Shown here: in pieces, positions 17,502-27,788 of the stretch
Position numbering within the stretch: the stretch's first letter is position 1
Layout: each line of letters starts with the position of its first letter
Assembly: GCF_000424445.1 (NCBI RefSeq)
Contig: NZ_AUJX01000004.1
Span: 124,001 to 188,000 of the forward strand
Length of the DNA stretch: 64,000 nucleotides
Direction: 5' to 3'
Source of the DNA: Oribacterium sp. NK2B42
GTDB taxonomy: Bacteria > Bacillota > Clostridia > Lachnospirales > Lachnospiraceae
Translations under genes and position numbers: made by a program
The notes under the pieces: generated by a model
What the model was told of the DNA's origin: nothing
The model's input: only the letters and a program-made list of their open reading frames with translations
The model's database searches: none

Positions 17502-18251
17502 TTACATCAAATCTGCAACGTTAAGCCAGCTTTCGAGAATCTCTTTCTCCTCAGGTCTGTTCTTGGTAAGATTTGCTGCTGCAACGATAGGCAGCCACTT
17601 ATGTACATAGCTCTTATCTGTATTTGTCTTTGCACAGAAATCAGCATAATACTTCTCAGCTGCATCCTTATTCTTAAGGTACAAAATGATATAAGTTCTT
17701 GCAACATCCGCACTTGCATTACCCTGTGAAGCATGTACCCAGTCGATAAGATACATACTTCCGTCATCCTTAACGATGATGTTTGAAGGTCTGAAATCTC
17801 CATGCACAAGCTTAAAGTGCTTTGGCATAGACTCAAGTCTTGTAAGAAGCTCATATCTTGTGCTTGAATCAATGGTGTTTAATCCATTAATCTGATAGGT
17901 CAGCTTGTCTCTCAGCTTCTGGAGAAGAGGTGCCTTCTTTGTGAAAATAAGAAGCTGAAGGTCTACCATCTTTCCAATATACTCGTCAAGCTTGTCCGGA
18001 TTTTCATCCATAAGCTGCTGAAGAGTCTTTCCTTCAATGTACTCTTTTTCGATGATCCACTGTCCATCTTCAACTCTGATGCCGATTATCTTTGGTACGT
18101 TTATCCCGTCAATATTCTCAACACGAGTATTGATAAATGCCTCATGGAAAACTTCAGACTTGTCAAAATCTTTGGCAAATATCTTTAAGATTTTATCTCC
18201 GTCGCGATAAACACTCTGAGTTGCTTTTTGTGATAATAACTCTCTTGCCAT
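17502..18251 (-). CDS. APH/choline-kinase-fold phosphotransferase
   Basis: A 249-residue protein of the aminoglycoside phosphotransferase superfamily. The N-lobe contains YRDGDKILKIFAKD (the Lys that would hold ATP) and EKEYIEGKTL. The catalytic loop is HGDFRPSNIIV, and the metal-binding Asp is in LIDWVHASQGN. The family phosphorylates small hydroxyl substrates such as aminoglycosides, choline or sugars, and here the substrate cannot be told from sequence. The 'kinase near glycogen genes' context suggests a sugar, but a terminator and a 142-bp gap separate it from glgB. Confidence 0.8.
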   Translation of the reverse strand: MARELLSQKATQSVYRDGDKILKIFAKDFDKSEVFHEAFINTRVENIDGINVPKIIGIRVEDGQWIIEKEYIEGKTLQQLMDENPDKLDEYIGKMVDLQLLIFTKKAPLLQKLRDKLTYQINGLNTIDSSTRYELLTRLESMPKHFKLVHGDFRPSNIIVKDDGSMYLIDWVHASQGNASADVARTYIILYLKNKDAAEKYYADFCAKTNTDKSYVHKWLPIVAAANLTKNRPEEKEILESWLNVADLM

Positions 18252-18393
18252 GTTCCTGTCTCCTTTACATATAACCCTTATGTATTCACTGTCGTTCTAA
18301 AAATGTCCATCCGTTCTTTGGATAAACCTATCATACTACAGTGCTTTCCAAAAGGAAACAAAAATCGTTAAAAAAATAACAAATTTTTTATTA

Positions 18394-20418
18394 TCAATAA
18401 TTGAACCTGAATACTGCGCATCCGTAGGCCGGTAATGAATATTTGATACGGAATGGTTTACCGTCACATTCTCCTTTTTCTGCAAGATAAACATTCTTTG
18501 CATCCGCTCTTGTATTTCCGTTTTCATCCAGGATCAAAGTATATTTGGTCTTTACAGGTGCTCCTACCATGTAGTCCTTTCTTTCCATAGGAGTCATATT
18601 GATAACGAAGAGAAGGCTGTTCTTTCCGGTCTTGTCCTTTCGTATAAAGCTGAAAATGGATCTGTCATTATCATCGGCATTGATCCACTCAAATCCCTGC
18701 CAGCTGTCATCAAGCTCCCACAAAGCAGGATATTTTCTGTACATATGAAGGAGATCCCTCATAAATTCATGTACATTCTTATGCCATGGTTCATCCATGA
18801 GATACCAGTCCAAAGCCACATTCTCATTCCACTCATGAAGCTGGGCAAAGTCCTGTCCCATGAAAAGAAGCTTCTTTCCGGCATGGCCAAACATGAACAG
18901 ATAGCCGCACTTCAGATTCCTGAACTTGTCCTCATAGATTCCGGGCATCTTGTTTATCATGGAGCACTTAAGATGCACTACCTCATCATGTGAAAGTACA
19001 AGAATGAATTTTTCGGCAGTGGCATAGCTCATACCGAAGGTCATAAGGTTATGTGCACCCTTACGGAATAAGGGATCCAGCTTCATGTAATCAAGGAAGT
19101 CATGCATCCAGCCCATATTCCACTTATAGGTAAATCCCAGACCATCATCCTCGGGAGGAGTTGTTACCTTCGGCCAGGCTGTGGACTCCTCTGCGATGAT
19201 CATGGTTCCGTCTTTTCTGCCGCGTATTACGGAATTGAGATGCTTGAAGAACTCCATGGCATCCAGATTTCCGTTGCCTCCAAACTTGTTCGGACACCAC
19301 TGACCATCCTTACGTCCATAGTCAAGATATAACATCGATGCAACCGCATCCACACGGAGTCCGTCTATATGGTACTCGTCATACCAGTAAAGAGCGTTTC
19401 CGATCAGGAAATTCTTTACCTCATTCTTGCTGTAGTTAAATATCTTTGTGCCCCAGTCAGGATGCTCTCCCATACGTGGATCCGGATATTCATAGGTAGG
19501 GGTACCGTCAAAATCCGCAAGTCCCTGGGCATCCTTCGGGAAGTGTGCCGGAACCCAGTCAAGAATGACTCCGATTCCCTTCTGGTGCAGATGATCCACC
19601 ATGTACATAAAATCCTTGGGGGAACCGTATCTGCTGGTAGGTGCATAATAACCTGTAACCTGATAACCCCAGCTTGCGTCCAGAGGATGCTCGGCTATTC
19701 CCATAAGCTCCACATGGGTGTATCCCATATCATTACAATACTGTGCAAGCTCATCTGCTGCCTCTCTGTAATTATAGAAACCGTTCTTCTCTTCCCGGTC
19801 TTTCTTACGCCATGAACCTATATGACATTCGTAAATGGCCATAGGCTGTGCAAATGTAGGAGTTGCAGCTCTTTTGCTGAGCCACTCACCATCCCCCCAT
19901 GGATAACCGGCTACATCAGCAGTCTTTGAAGCGGTTCCGGGTCTGTATTCTGCAGAAAAAGCATAGGGATCGGCTTTATATAATATTTCGCCTCTCTGGG
20001 TATGTATGGCGAATTTGTAGAGCTCATCATAACCCATGTTTTCTATAAAGCCTTCATATATTCCGCTGTCTTCCAGGGGAAGCATATAATTCGCTTCCAC
20101 ATCCCATCCGTTTCTGTCGCAAACGATGGCTACAGCCTTGGCATGAGGTGCCCAGACAGCAAAATGCATTCCCTTCTTTCCGTTGAGTACAGCAGGATGT
20201 GCTCCCATCTTCTGATAAATCTTGTAATTTCTGCCTTCTCCAAAAAGATAACGGTCTAACTGCGTTAAAAATACGGGATCCAATTCTTCCATATTCTGCC
20301 TCTTGGTTTTTGGTGCATCAACGGAAACTGCGGTCACAGGTGTGTTTTTTATCGCTACGTTACTTTTTTCCACCTTAGGTTTAGTTATTTTTTTTCTTCT
20401 TGATGACCTAGCTGACAT
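18394..20418 (-). CDS. glgB: 1,4-alpha-glucan branching enzyme GlgB
   Basis: A 674-residue GH13 enzyme that introduces alpha-1,6 branches into glycogen. The CBM48 domain (about 75-160) contains MHFAVWAPHAKAVAIV. The catalytic barrel has Asp in GLRVDAVAS (about residue 356), Glu in IIAEESTAW (about 409) and Asp in LSHDEVVH (about 478), so all three catalytic residues are present. A basic, disordered N-terminal leader of about 40 residues precedes the usual start, which is slightly unusual. The start is preceded by ATGGAGGAAAAG. It lies 30 bp after the GH13 gene at 20449-21774, so the two are probably one transcript. Confidence 0.93.
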   Translation of the reverse strand: MSARSSRRKKITKPKVEKSNVAIKNTPVTAVSVDAPKTKRQNMEELDPVFLTQLDRYLFGEGRNYKIYQKMGAHPAVLNGKKGMHFAVWAPHAKAVAIVCDRNGWDVEANYMLPLEDSGIYEGFIENMGYDELYKFAIHTQRGEILYKADPYAFSAEYRPGTASKTADVAGYPWGDGEWLSKRAATPTFAQPMAIYECHIGSWRKKDREEKNGFYNYREAADELAQYCNDMGYTHVELMGIAEHPLDASWGYQVTGYYAPTSRYGSPKDFMYMVDHLHQKGIGVILDWVPAHFPKDAQGLADFDGTPTYEYPDPRMGEHPDWGTKIFNYSKNEVKNFLIGNALYWYDEYHIDGLRVDAVASMLYLDYGRKDGQWCPNKFGGNGNLDAMEFFKHLNSVIRGRKDGTMIIAEESTAWPKVTTPPEDDGLGFTYKWNMGWMHDFLDYMKLDPLFRKGAHNLMTFGMSYATAEKFILVLSHDEVVHLKCSMINKMPGIYEDKFRNLKCGYLFMFGHAGKKLLFMGQDFAQLHEWNENVALDWYLMDEPWHKNVHEFMRDLLHMYRKYPALWELDDSWQGFEWINADDNDRSIFSFIRKDKTGKNSLLFVINMTPMERKDYMVGAPVKTKYTLILDENGNTRADAKNVYLAEKGECDGKPFRIKYSLPAYGCAVFRFNY

Positions 20419-20448
20419 TCTTTTCCTCCATTAAAAAAATCATTTATC

Positions 20449-21774
20449 TCATTTTATTTTTATAATCTTTCCCGAATTCGGTTCAAGATTTATCATGATC
20501 CTGTCATCCTGCTCGATCTCAATCTCTTCTTCCGTAATAAGATCAAAGGCAACATTACCCTTCACTGGCAGGCTTACATAGAATACAGCCGGTTCTTCTG
20601 CATTGTTTAATGCCGTTATCACCGCACTGTTAGTATCTACGCGGGCATATGCCCATTGCTTACATTGGAGATAAAGCTCTTTATACTGTCCCATGTGAAG
20701 CTCTGAATTCTTACCGTGTATTTCCGCAAGCTTGGCGACAAAGGAAGTAAAGCTGTTGGGCTTCATTTCGTCAATATTGATGGAAGGTCTCAGAGGACTG
20801 TCATCACAACCGTCCTTCTTCCTGCCTTCAAGTCCGAATTCACCGCCATAGTAGATTGAAGGCTTGCCCGGCATGGTAAAAAGAGCCATGTAACAGGGCT
20901 TAAGGTTATCTTTATTCTCAAGCTTTGAAGCGATCCTGTCCACATCATGATTCTCAAGGAACAGATACAGATCCCTCGCAATATTCATATTCCGATTGAG
21001 ATTATGGGCAATCTCAAAAAAGTTATGGCTGTTGAAACCGCTGTAAATGGATTTATGAAGCTCATAGTTTGTGACTGAATGCAGGGTTTCAGCATTAACC
21101 CATCTTGGATACTCCCCATGTATAACCTCACCCATAAGCCAGAAATCCGGCTTCATCTGGGTCGTGAAGTATCTTAAGGACTTTTGGAAGTTGATATCCA
21201 GAACATCAGCACAGTCAAGCCTCAATCCGTCGATATCAAAGGTATCTACCCAATACTGTACCACTTCTATGAGATATTTTCGCATATGCTCATTGTTGAA
21301 GTTAAGCTCCGGAAGCTCCCATGCCCCGCGCCATGCGGAATAGCCGAAATTATCACCTCTCGGTGAACGACCTCCGAAATTGATGCCTTTGTACCAGTCC
21401 TTATACTGACTGTCCGGTCCCTTTTCCCTTATATCTTTAAATGCAAAAAAGTCTCTGCCTGTGTGATTAAAAACTGTATCAACTATTACGTGGATGCCGT
21501 AATTATGGGCCGTATCCACAAATTTCCGAAAGTCTTCATTGGTACCCAGTCTACGGTCTACGGTTTTGTAATCAGTGGTGTCATACCCATGACTTCCTGA
21601 CTCAAAGAGCGGGCCAATGTATATGGCGTCACATCCAAGTACCTTAAGATAGGGGATAAAAGCCGTAAGCTGATCAAAGCGGCGTTTCACTTTTCCGCCA
21701 TCATTCACTTTTTCGGCTCCCACCATACCAAGGGGATACATATGATAAAAAATTGCACTATCGTACCAGGCCAT
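20449..21774 (-). CDS. GH13 alpha-glucan hydrolase (neopullulanase/amylase-like)
   Basis: A 441-residue intracellular glycoside hydrolase with no signal peptide. The GH13 regions are DTVFNHTGRDF, then GLRLDCADV (nucleophile Asp about residue 186), LMGEVIHGE (acid/base Glu about 216) and FLENHDVDR (Asp about 277). The absence of a large N-terminal domain and the C-terminal beta domain suggest a small cyclomaltodextrinase- or neopullulanase-type enzyme acting on maltodextrins. It is upstream of glgB on the same strand, so it likely takes part in glycogen turnover. The start has ACGGAGGAA. Confidence 0.88.
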   Translation of the reverse strand: MAWYDSAIFYHMYPLGMVGAEKVNDGGKVKRRFDQLTAFIPYLKVLGCDAIYIGPLFESGSHGYDTTDYKTVDRRLGTNEDFRKFVDTAHNYGIHVIVDTVFNHTGRDFFAFKDIREKGPDSQYKDWYKGINFGGRSPRGDNFGYSAWRGAWELPELNFNNEHMRKYLIEVVQYWVDTFDIDGLRLDCADVLDINFQKSLRYFTTQMKPDFWLMGEVIHGEYPRWVNAETLHSVTNYELHKSIYSGFNSHNFFEIAHNLNRNMNIARDLYLFLENHDVDRIASKLENKDNLKPCYMALFTMPGKPSIYYGGEFGLEGRKKDGCDDSPLRPSINIDEMKPNSFTSFVAKLAEIHGKNSELHMGQYKELYLQCKQWAYARVDTNSAVITALNNAEEPAVFYVSLPVKGNVAFDLITEEEIEIEQDDRIMINLEPNSGKIIKIK

Positions 21775-21906
21775 ATTTCCTCCGTATGTAAAAAAAATTC
21801 CGCAATGGTCATCAGTCGATAAAGGATTCTTTCGTTACTACCAAAAATTTACCATGTAAGCCATATAGTTTTGAGTACCTCAAAAGAATCCCCGGGGATT
21901 ATCTGT

Positions 21907-23067
21907 TTATTTCAGTCTGCTAACAAATTTTTCTATCCTGTCCAGAGCCTTCTTCAGATCCTGAAGCGAATATGCATAGGATATACGCAAAAATCCTTCG
22001 CCGCAATCCCCGAAGGCGGTACCTGGAACGAGAGCCACCTTTTCTTCTTGAAGAAGTCTCGTTGCAAATTCCTCCGAACTCATATTAAAGCGTTTGATGG
22101 ACGGAAATACATAGAAAGCCCCATAAGGCTCAAAACACTCCATGCCCATCTCTCTCAAACGTGTCACCAGATATCTTCTTCTCTCATTATACGACTCTCT
22201 CATCTTGGCTACATCATCGTCACCGTTTTTCAGGGCTTCAGTAGCAGCATACTGTGAAGTTGTGGGAGCGCACATGATAGCGAACTGATGAAGTTTGAGA
22301 ATCTGCTGCATTATGATCTGAGGTCCGCAGCAGTATCCAAGTCTCCATCCGGTCATAGCATAAGCCTTGGAGAAACCGTTGATATAAACAGTTCTCTCAC
22401 GCATTCCCGGAAACTCGATGATGCTGGAGGGAGTTCCCTTGTAGCTTAGTTCACTGTAGATTTCATCCGTAATAACAAAGAGGTCGTGCTCTTCGATGAT
22501 AGGTATGATCTTCTCGAGATCCTCCTTCTCCATAATTGCTCCCGTAGGATTGTTGGGGAAGGGGAGTACCAGCACCTTTGTCTTCGGCGTGATCTTTTCC
22601 TGAAGCTTCTCCGGTGTCAGTCTGAACTCATCCTTTTCCTCAAGCTCTATAGGCACAGGTGTTCCGCCTGCCATAATGGTGCAGGGAACGTAGGATACGT
22701 AACTGGGCTGAGGTACCAGCACTTCATCCCCGGGATCCAGCATTACCCTGAGAGCCATATCTATGGCCTCTGATCCGCCTACAGTTACCAGGGTCTCTGT
22801 CACCGGATTATAGTCCACATTGTACTTTCTTTTTATATACCTGGTGATCTCATCTCTCAGTTCCTTAAGGCCTGAATTGGAGGTATAAAAGGTTCTTCCT
22901 CTCTCGAGAGAATGTATACCCTCTTCTCTTATATGCCAGGGAGTGTCAAAATCAGGCTCACCGACTCCGAGGGATATGGCATCCTTCATCTCCGAAACTA
23001 TATCAAAAAATTTTCTTATACCACTGGGCTGAATCCCTGTGATCTTACTGTTCAATGGATTTCTCAT
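21907..23067 (-). CDS. Class I/II PLP-dependent aminotransferase
   Basis: A 386-residue aminotransferase of the AspC/PatA type. The PLP lysine is in NGFSKAYAMTGWRLGY (about residue 233), NNPTGAIM is the Asn/Pro loop, and the C-terminal Arg is in GFLRISYAYS. Substrate is not certain from sequence; aromatic or branched-chain amino acids are common for this subgroup. Its ATG overlaps the stop of the Lrp-family gene by four bases, so it is translationally coupled to that regulator. A short perfect palindrome AATCCCCGGGGATT (21888-21901) follows the stop and may be part of a terminator. Confidence 0.92.
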   Translation of the reverse strand: MRNPLNSKITGIQPSGIRKFFDIVSEMKDAISLGVGEPDFDTPWHIREEGIHSLERGRTFYTSNSGLKELRDEITRYIKRKYNVDYNPVTETLVTVGGSEAIDMALRVMLDPGDEVLVPQPSYVSYVPCTIMAGGTPVPIELEEKDEFRLTPEKLQEKITPKTKVLVLPFPNNPTGAIMEKEDLEKIIPIIEEHDLFVITDEIYSELSYKGTPSSIIEFPGMRERTVYINGFSKAYAMTGWRLGYCCGPQIIMQQILKLHQFAIMCAPTTSQYAATEALKNGDDDVAKMRESYNERRRYLVTRLREMGMECFEPYGAFYVFPSIKRFNMSSEEFATRLLQEEKVALVPGTAFGDCGEGFLRISYAYSLQDLKKALDRIEKFVSRLK

Positions 23068-23546
23068 GGTGATACCTTCATTCTCTCGTCAACTCTTGGC
23101 TGTTCTATAACGGTGCCATGATCTTTATATTTCTTAAGTACAAAATGTGTAGCTGTGGAAAGCACGGAATCCATGGGAGAAAGCTTGCTGGATACGAAGG
23201 AAGCGACCTCCTTCATGGTTTTTCCGCTTATAAGCACGGTAAAATCAAAGGAACCTGACATAAGATAAACCGCATCAACCTCATCATACTGATAGATGCG
23301 CTGTGCTATGGAGTCAAATCCAAGTCCGCGCTGAGGTGTTACCTTTACTTCTATAAGAGCATCAACTCTCTCATCCTGAGTTTTGTCCCAGTTTATAAGA
23401 GTATGATATCCGCAAATAATATGTTCATTTTCCATTGCCTCTATCTCTGCGGCAACCTTGGCGTCAGACTCACCCAGGATACTTGCGATATCCTTGACTG
23501 TAAGTCGGGAATTCTTTTCTATGATGGTTAAGATTTTTTCTCTCAT
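23064..23546 (-). CDS. Lrp/AsnC-family transcription regulator
   Basis: A 160-residue protein with an N-terminal winged helix-turn-helix (LTIIEKNSRLTVKDIASILGESDAKVA) and a C-terminal RAM ligand-binding domain (VDAVYLMSGSFDFTVLISGK). Proteins of this type are octamers that bind an amino acid and usually control nearby amino-acid genes. Here the aminotransferase gene overlaps its end by ATGA, so it probably regulates that gene and itself. Confidence 0.9.
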   Translation of the reverse strand: MREKILTIIEKNSRLTVKDIASILGESDAKVAAEIEAMENEHIICGYHTLINWDKTQDERVDALIEVKVTPQRGLGFDSIAQRIYQYDEVDAVYLMSGSFDFTVLISGKTMKEVASFVSSKLSPMDSVLSTATHFVLKKYKDHGTVIEQPRVDERMKVSP

Positions 23547-23694
23547 GATTTACTCCTTACATTTTTTAAACTTCCCTATAACATTATTTTAATTTTAATA
23601 TCCTGTAACTGTTCATTCAACTTAAGACTCTATTAAGGTAACGCGATCTTATCCTCCGAACCCTTACCGGCAACCGGAATGTCACTTCCACCGG

Positions 23695-24444
23695 TCACTG
23701 TTTAAGGAATCTGTCAAGCTCTTCATAGCTTTCCCTTGTCAGATATCCGATCTCTGTACCGTCTACCCTTATGCGCTTCTTTTCCTTTGTTATCCTTCCG
23801 AAAACAGATGCTTTTACAGGTTCCGTGGTTCTCGCATGCTGTTCACTGTCAAAACCCACTCTTGACCCCTTTAAAAATGTCTCGTCCGCCAGCTTTTTTG
23901 ATGCTCTTAACTGCATCTCCAGAAAATCACGGCAAAAGTGATCTCCCTTTTCCATGGTCATGAGGAAACAGTCCCGGGACCAAAGTCTGTATGGCAAAAC
24001 ATCGAATAACTCACATATCTCCATGGTAAACTGGCTTACAGGTATGCTGTCGTATCTAAATTCACATCCAAGCCCGTATCCCTTTTTTCTTCCGGTTTCC
24101 GGGTCCAATGCAGCCGCCTCACAAAAATCCCACAATGCTTTAAGTATTCCGCCCTTTTCAACCTTTCGTATTTCAGTTACTCCGTAAATCTTCCTGTAAT
24201 CCGGCATGGCATACTCAACGGGATCTGCCGAAGCCTCCTCCGCTCGCGCCTCCCGGGCGGCATGATACCACTGCTCCATTACAGCTTTCTGATCCGAGAG
24301 CTTTCTTTTTTCTTCGGAAAGATAGAAGCTTGAAAATCTTTTATTTATTTCTTCCGGATACAATTCCAAAAGCTTCTCAGCCCCATGGGTACCTATCTCG
24401 CCTACTAAAACAAGATCCTGCCCCGGCATTATACTTTGTTCCAT
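23695..24444 (-). CDS. AIR-synthase/HypE C-terminal-like protein
   Basis: A 249-residue protein. GQDLVLVGEIGTHGAEKLL at the start and YDSIPVSQFTMEICELFDVLPYRL near the centre match the pattern of the AIR-synthase C-terminal domain found in hydrogenase maturation factor-type proteins (vdlr.IPi.qet.eICe.fd..PY). The end, VFGRITKEKKRIRVDGTEIGYL, fits the same fold. It lacks the N-terminal AIR-synthase half, so it is a domain orphan. It is not next to the hydrogenase gene (57724). The function is unknown. The start may be ATG 24444 or the internal ATG 15 bases later. Confidence 0.6.
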   Translation of the reverse strand: MEQSIMPGQDLVLVGEIGTHGAEKLLELYPEEINKRFSSFYLSEEKRKLSDQKAVMEQWYHAAREARAEEASADPVEYAMPDYRKIYGVTEIRKVEKGGILKALWDFCEAAALDPETGRKKGYGLGCEFRYDSIPVSQFTMEICELFDVLPYRLWSRDCFLMTMEKGDHFCRDFLEMQLRASKKLADETFLKGSRVGFDSEQHARTTEPVKASVFGRITKEKKRIRVDGTEIGYLTRESYEELDRFLKQ

Positions 24445-24565
24445 ACTGTCACCATAATAGATCAGGAAGATCCCTTCCCGATTCTTCGCAGACCGTCACC
24501 TGTATCGAGGCAGCTTCTACAGGAACCTGTTATGAAGCGCCTGTGATGTGGCGGACTTATCACTA

Positions 24566-24600
24566 TAAAAGAAGCGGCAGTCCGCAATGGACTGCCGCCT
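24566..24600 (-). terminator. Intrinsic terminator after the 33-residue membrane peptide gene
   Basis: Stem GGCGGCAGTCC / GGACTGCCGC with a short ATTGC loop, followed on the minus strand by TTCTTTTAT. It ends the transcript of the small gene at 24615-24716. Confidence 0.75.
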
Positions 24601-24614
24601 CGCATTTCTCTTTC

Positions 24615-24716
24615 TTATTTCAAAATATAAGGAAGAACCATTGTCAGCACCATTGCAAATACAAGAGCAATGACAATAACCGCTGATATGGTTTTCTTTG
24701 TTTTTGGATTCATCAT
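24615..24716 (-). CDS. Small 33-residue membrane peptide
   Basis: An ATG at 24716 with AGGGAGA upstream opens a short frame that starts MMNPKTKKTISAVIV and continues as one hydrophobic helix (about 10-30) with a Lys at the end. It has a strong hairpin terminator just after the stop. Short peptides of the form MNPKTKK plus a single hydrophobic helix recur in Firmicutes genomes. The combination of ribosome binding site, helix and own terminator supports a real gene; function unknown. Confidence 0.65.
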   Translation of the reverse strand: MMNPKTKKTISAVIVIALVFAMVLTMVLPYILK

Positions 24717-24859
24717 CTCTATACTGTCTCCCTGAAACCTCTTCTATATTAATGTTTCAACCGGCATCTATGACCTAACGTCAAAAATCCATGCCAACAA
24801 TTTTTCTATATAATACACTTTTTACTTAATACTGACAAGTTTTTTATAATTTTAGAGGT

Positions 24860-25666
24860 TCATCCCTGTATTGTCTTTACGGCATCTATCACAGCTCCCC
24901 TGAATCCATGTTCCTCCAGGGCCGCAACACCCTTTATGGTTGATCCGCCCGGTGAACAAACTTCATCCTTCATCTCTCCGGGATGCTTTCCGCTGTGGAG
25001 CTGCAGTGCAGAGGTACCCTCTATCATCCTTGACACCATCTGATAAGCTGTTTTTCTCGGTATTCCGTACATTACCGCTGCATCTGAAAGTGATTCTATG
25101 AACATATCCGTAAAGGCAGGACCGCATCCGCAGACAGTACCGGAAATGCCCAGAAGCTTTGTCTCTACCGGAATAACCAGGCCTATCCTTCCCAGAAGTT
25201 CGTTTACGCTTTCAAACTCTTCCTCTGAAAGGGAATTCTTATTCTCCACAACAAAAATCCCCTTATTTATGGCAACCGGAGTATTGGGGCAGGAACATAT
25301 GACATGAGTCCCCTTAACGAGAACCTCTTCATCAAAGTATCGGTCATAATTATATCCCCATACAACAGACACTATAACCTTGCCGCTTAAAGAAAGCTGA
25401 GCTCTTACAGGTGTGATAACCTCTTTTATCTTAGCAGGTTTCACTGCGATAAAGATTATATCAGAAGCATCGATAAGATCCGATATATCTTCAACAGGGT
25501 TAATTCCGCCCATTTTCTCACACTTTTCCTTAAGCCTGTCAAAGTGACCTGCTGCTGCATAGCAGTTTTCGGCCGCAAAGCCTGAATTGATAAGTCCTTC
25601 AGCTATTGCTCCCGCCATATTCCCAAAACCAATAAAACCAATTTTTAATTCTTCAGCTGTATTCAT
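24860..25666 (-). CDS. proC: Pyrroline-5-carboxylate reductase ProC
   Basis: A 268-residue enzyme for the last step of proline synthesis, NAD(P)H reduction of pyrroline-5-carboxylate. The Rossmann motif is KIGFIGFGNMAGAIAEGL; VKPAKI and the C-terminal SPGGSTIKGVAALEEHGFRG motif are typical. An upstream in-frame ATG (25732) would add 22 residues; I chose the ATG at 25666 because GAGAGGAG stands six bases before it and the Rossmann motif then sits at the normal position. Confidence 0.93.
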   Translation of the reverse strand: MNTAEELKIGFIGFGNMAGAIAEGLINSGFAAENCYAAAGHFDRLKEKCEKMGGINPVEDISDLIDASDIIFIAVKPAKIKEVITPVRAQLSLSGKVIVSVVWGYNYDRYFDEEVLVKGTHVICSCPNTPVAINKGIFVVENKNSLSEEEFESVNELLGRIGLVIPVETKLLGISGTVCGCGPAFTDMFIESLSDAAVMYGIPRKTAYQMVSRMIEGTSALQLHSGKHPGEMKDEVCSPGGSTIKGVAALEEHGFRGAVIDAVKTIQG

Positions 25667-25822
25667 CCGGAACTCCTCTCTCTGAATGTCTGTGCTTAAA
25701 ATATAATCTGCAATACCCGACAATCCAACCATCTAATGCATATAAATACTCTGTATCCACTGTAATCCTTCTTTTATTTTATATTCTCATGCTCTCCAAT
25801 GCCATTTCTTTTTTTGCCGGAT

Positions 25823-25862
25823 AAAAAAACAGACCTATGAGCGTAAATGCCATAAGTCTGCT
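25823..25862 (-). terminator. Terminator of the ATP synthase operon
   Basis: On the minus strand CAGACTTATG pairs with CATAGGTCTG, followed by seven T. It lies just after the atpC stop codon. Confidence 0.8.
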
Positions 25863-25879
25863 TTTTGCTTATTAATCCA

Positions 25880-26305
25880 TCAAATATAGTGCTTTTTATG
25901 GCTTGAAAACTCAAGTCGGGTAAGGGCTCTTGCGAGTGATGACTGTGTCATCTTATATTCTCCGACTGACTGCTTCTGTCTGAGCTGTTCCAATGCTCTT
26001 TCTTTTGCTTCCTCTGCTCTTCTTATGTCTATCTCTTCGGCAGTCTCGCATGTATCAACAAGCACAGTTACACGGTTATTGGCAACTGAGCAGATTCCTC
26101 CGCTCACTACCACCGTAATTCTTTCTCCGTCCGGCTTTAGTATACTCATCTGCCCGGTTTCTACTGCAACTATACACGGTGCGTGATGTGCCATGATCCC
26201 GCGTGAACCGGTCAGCGTGATTATCTGCAGATATTCTGCCTGAGCATCATAAAAGACTTTATTGGACGCTATTACCTTTAAGCTGAAGCTTGGTGTATCT
26301 GCCAT
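25880..26305 (-). CDS. atpC: F1 ATP synthase epsilon subunit
   Basis: A 141-residue subunit of the central stalk that couples rotation and inhibits ATPase activity. The N-terminal beta-sandwich contains IMAHHAPCIVAVETGQM, and the C-terminal helical hairpin is EEIDIRRAEEAKERALEQL. Normal length. Last gene of the operon, 46 bp after atpD. Confidence 0.92.
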   Translation of the reverse strand: MADTPSFSLKVIASNKVFYDAQAEYLQIITLTGSRGIMAHHAPCIVAVETGQMSILKPDGERITVVVSGGICSVANNRVTVLVDTCETAEEIDIRRAEEAKERALEQLRQKQSVGEYKMTQSSLARALTRLEFSSHKKHYI

Positions 26306-26351
26306 TCTATAAACCTCACATTTTACTGTTAACCACTATCATGTTATATGT

Positions 26352-27773
<1,422 letters not shown>

Positions 27774-27788
27774 TTAAATTATGCTATA

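Noticed and set aside
21888-21901. AATCCCCGGGGATT as an operator
   Set aside because: It lies just after the aminotransferase stop and is followed on the minus strand by CTTTT, so a weak terminator is as likely.
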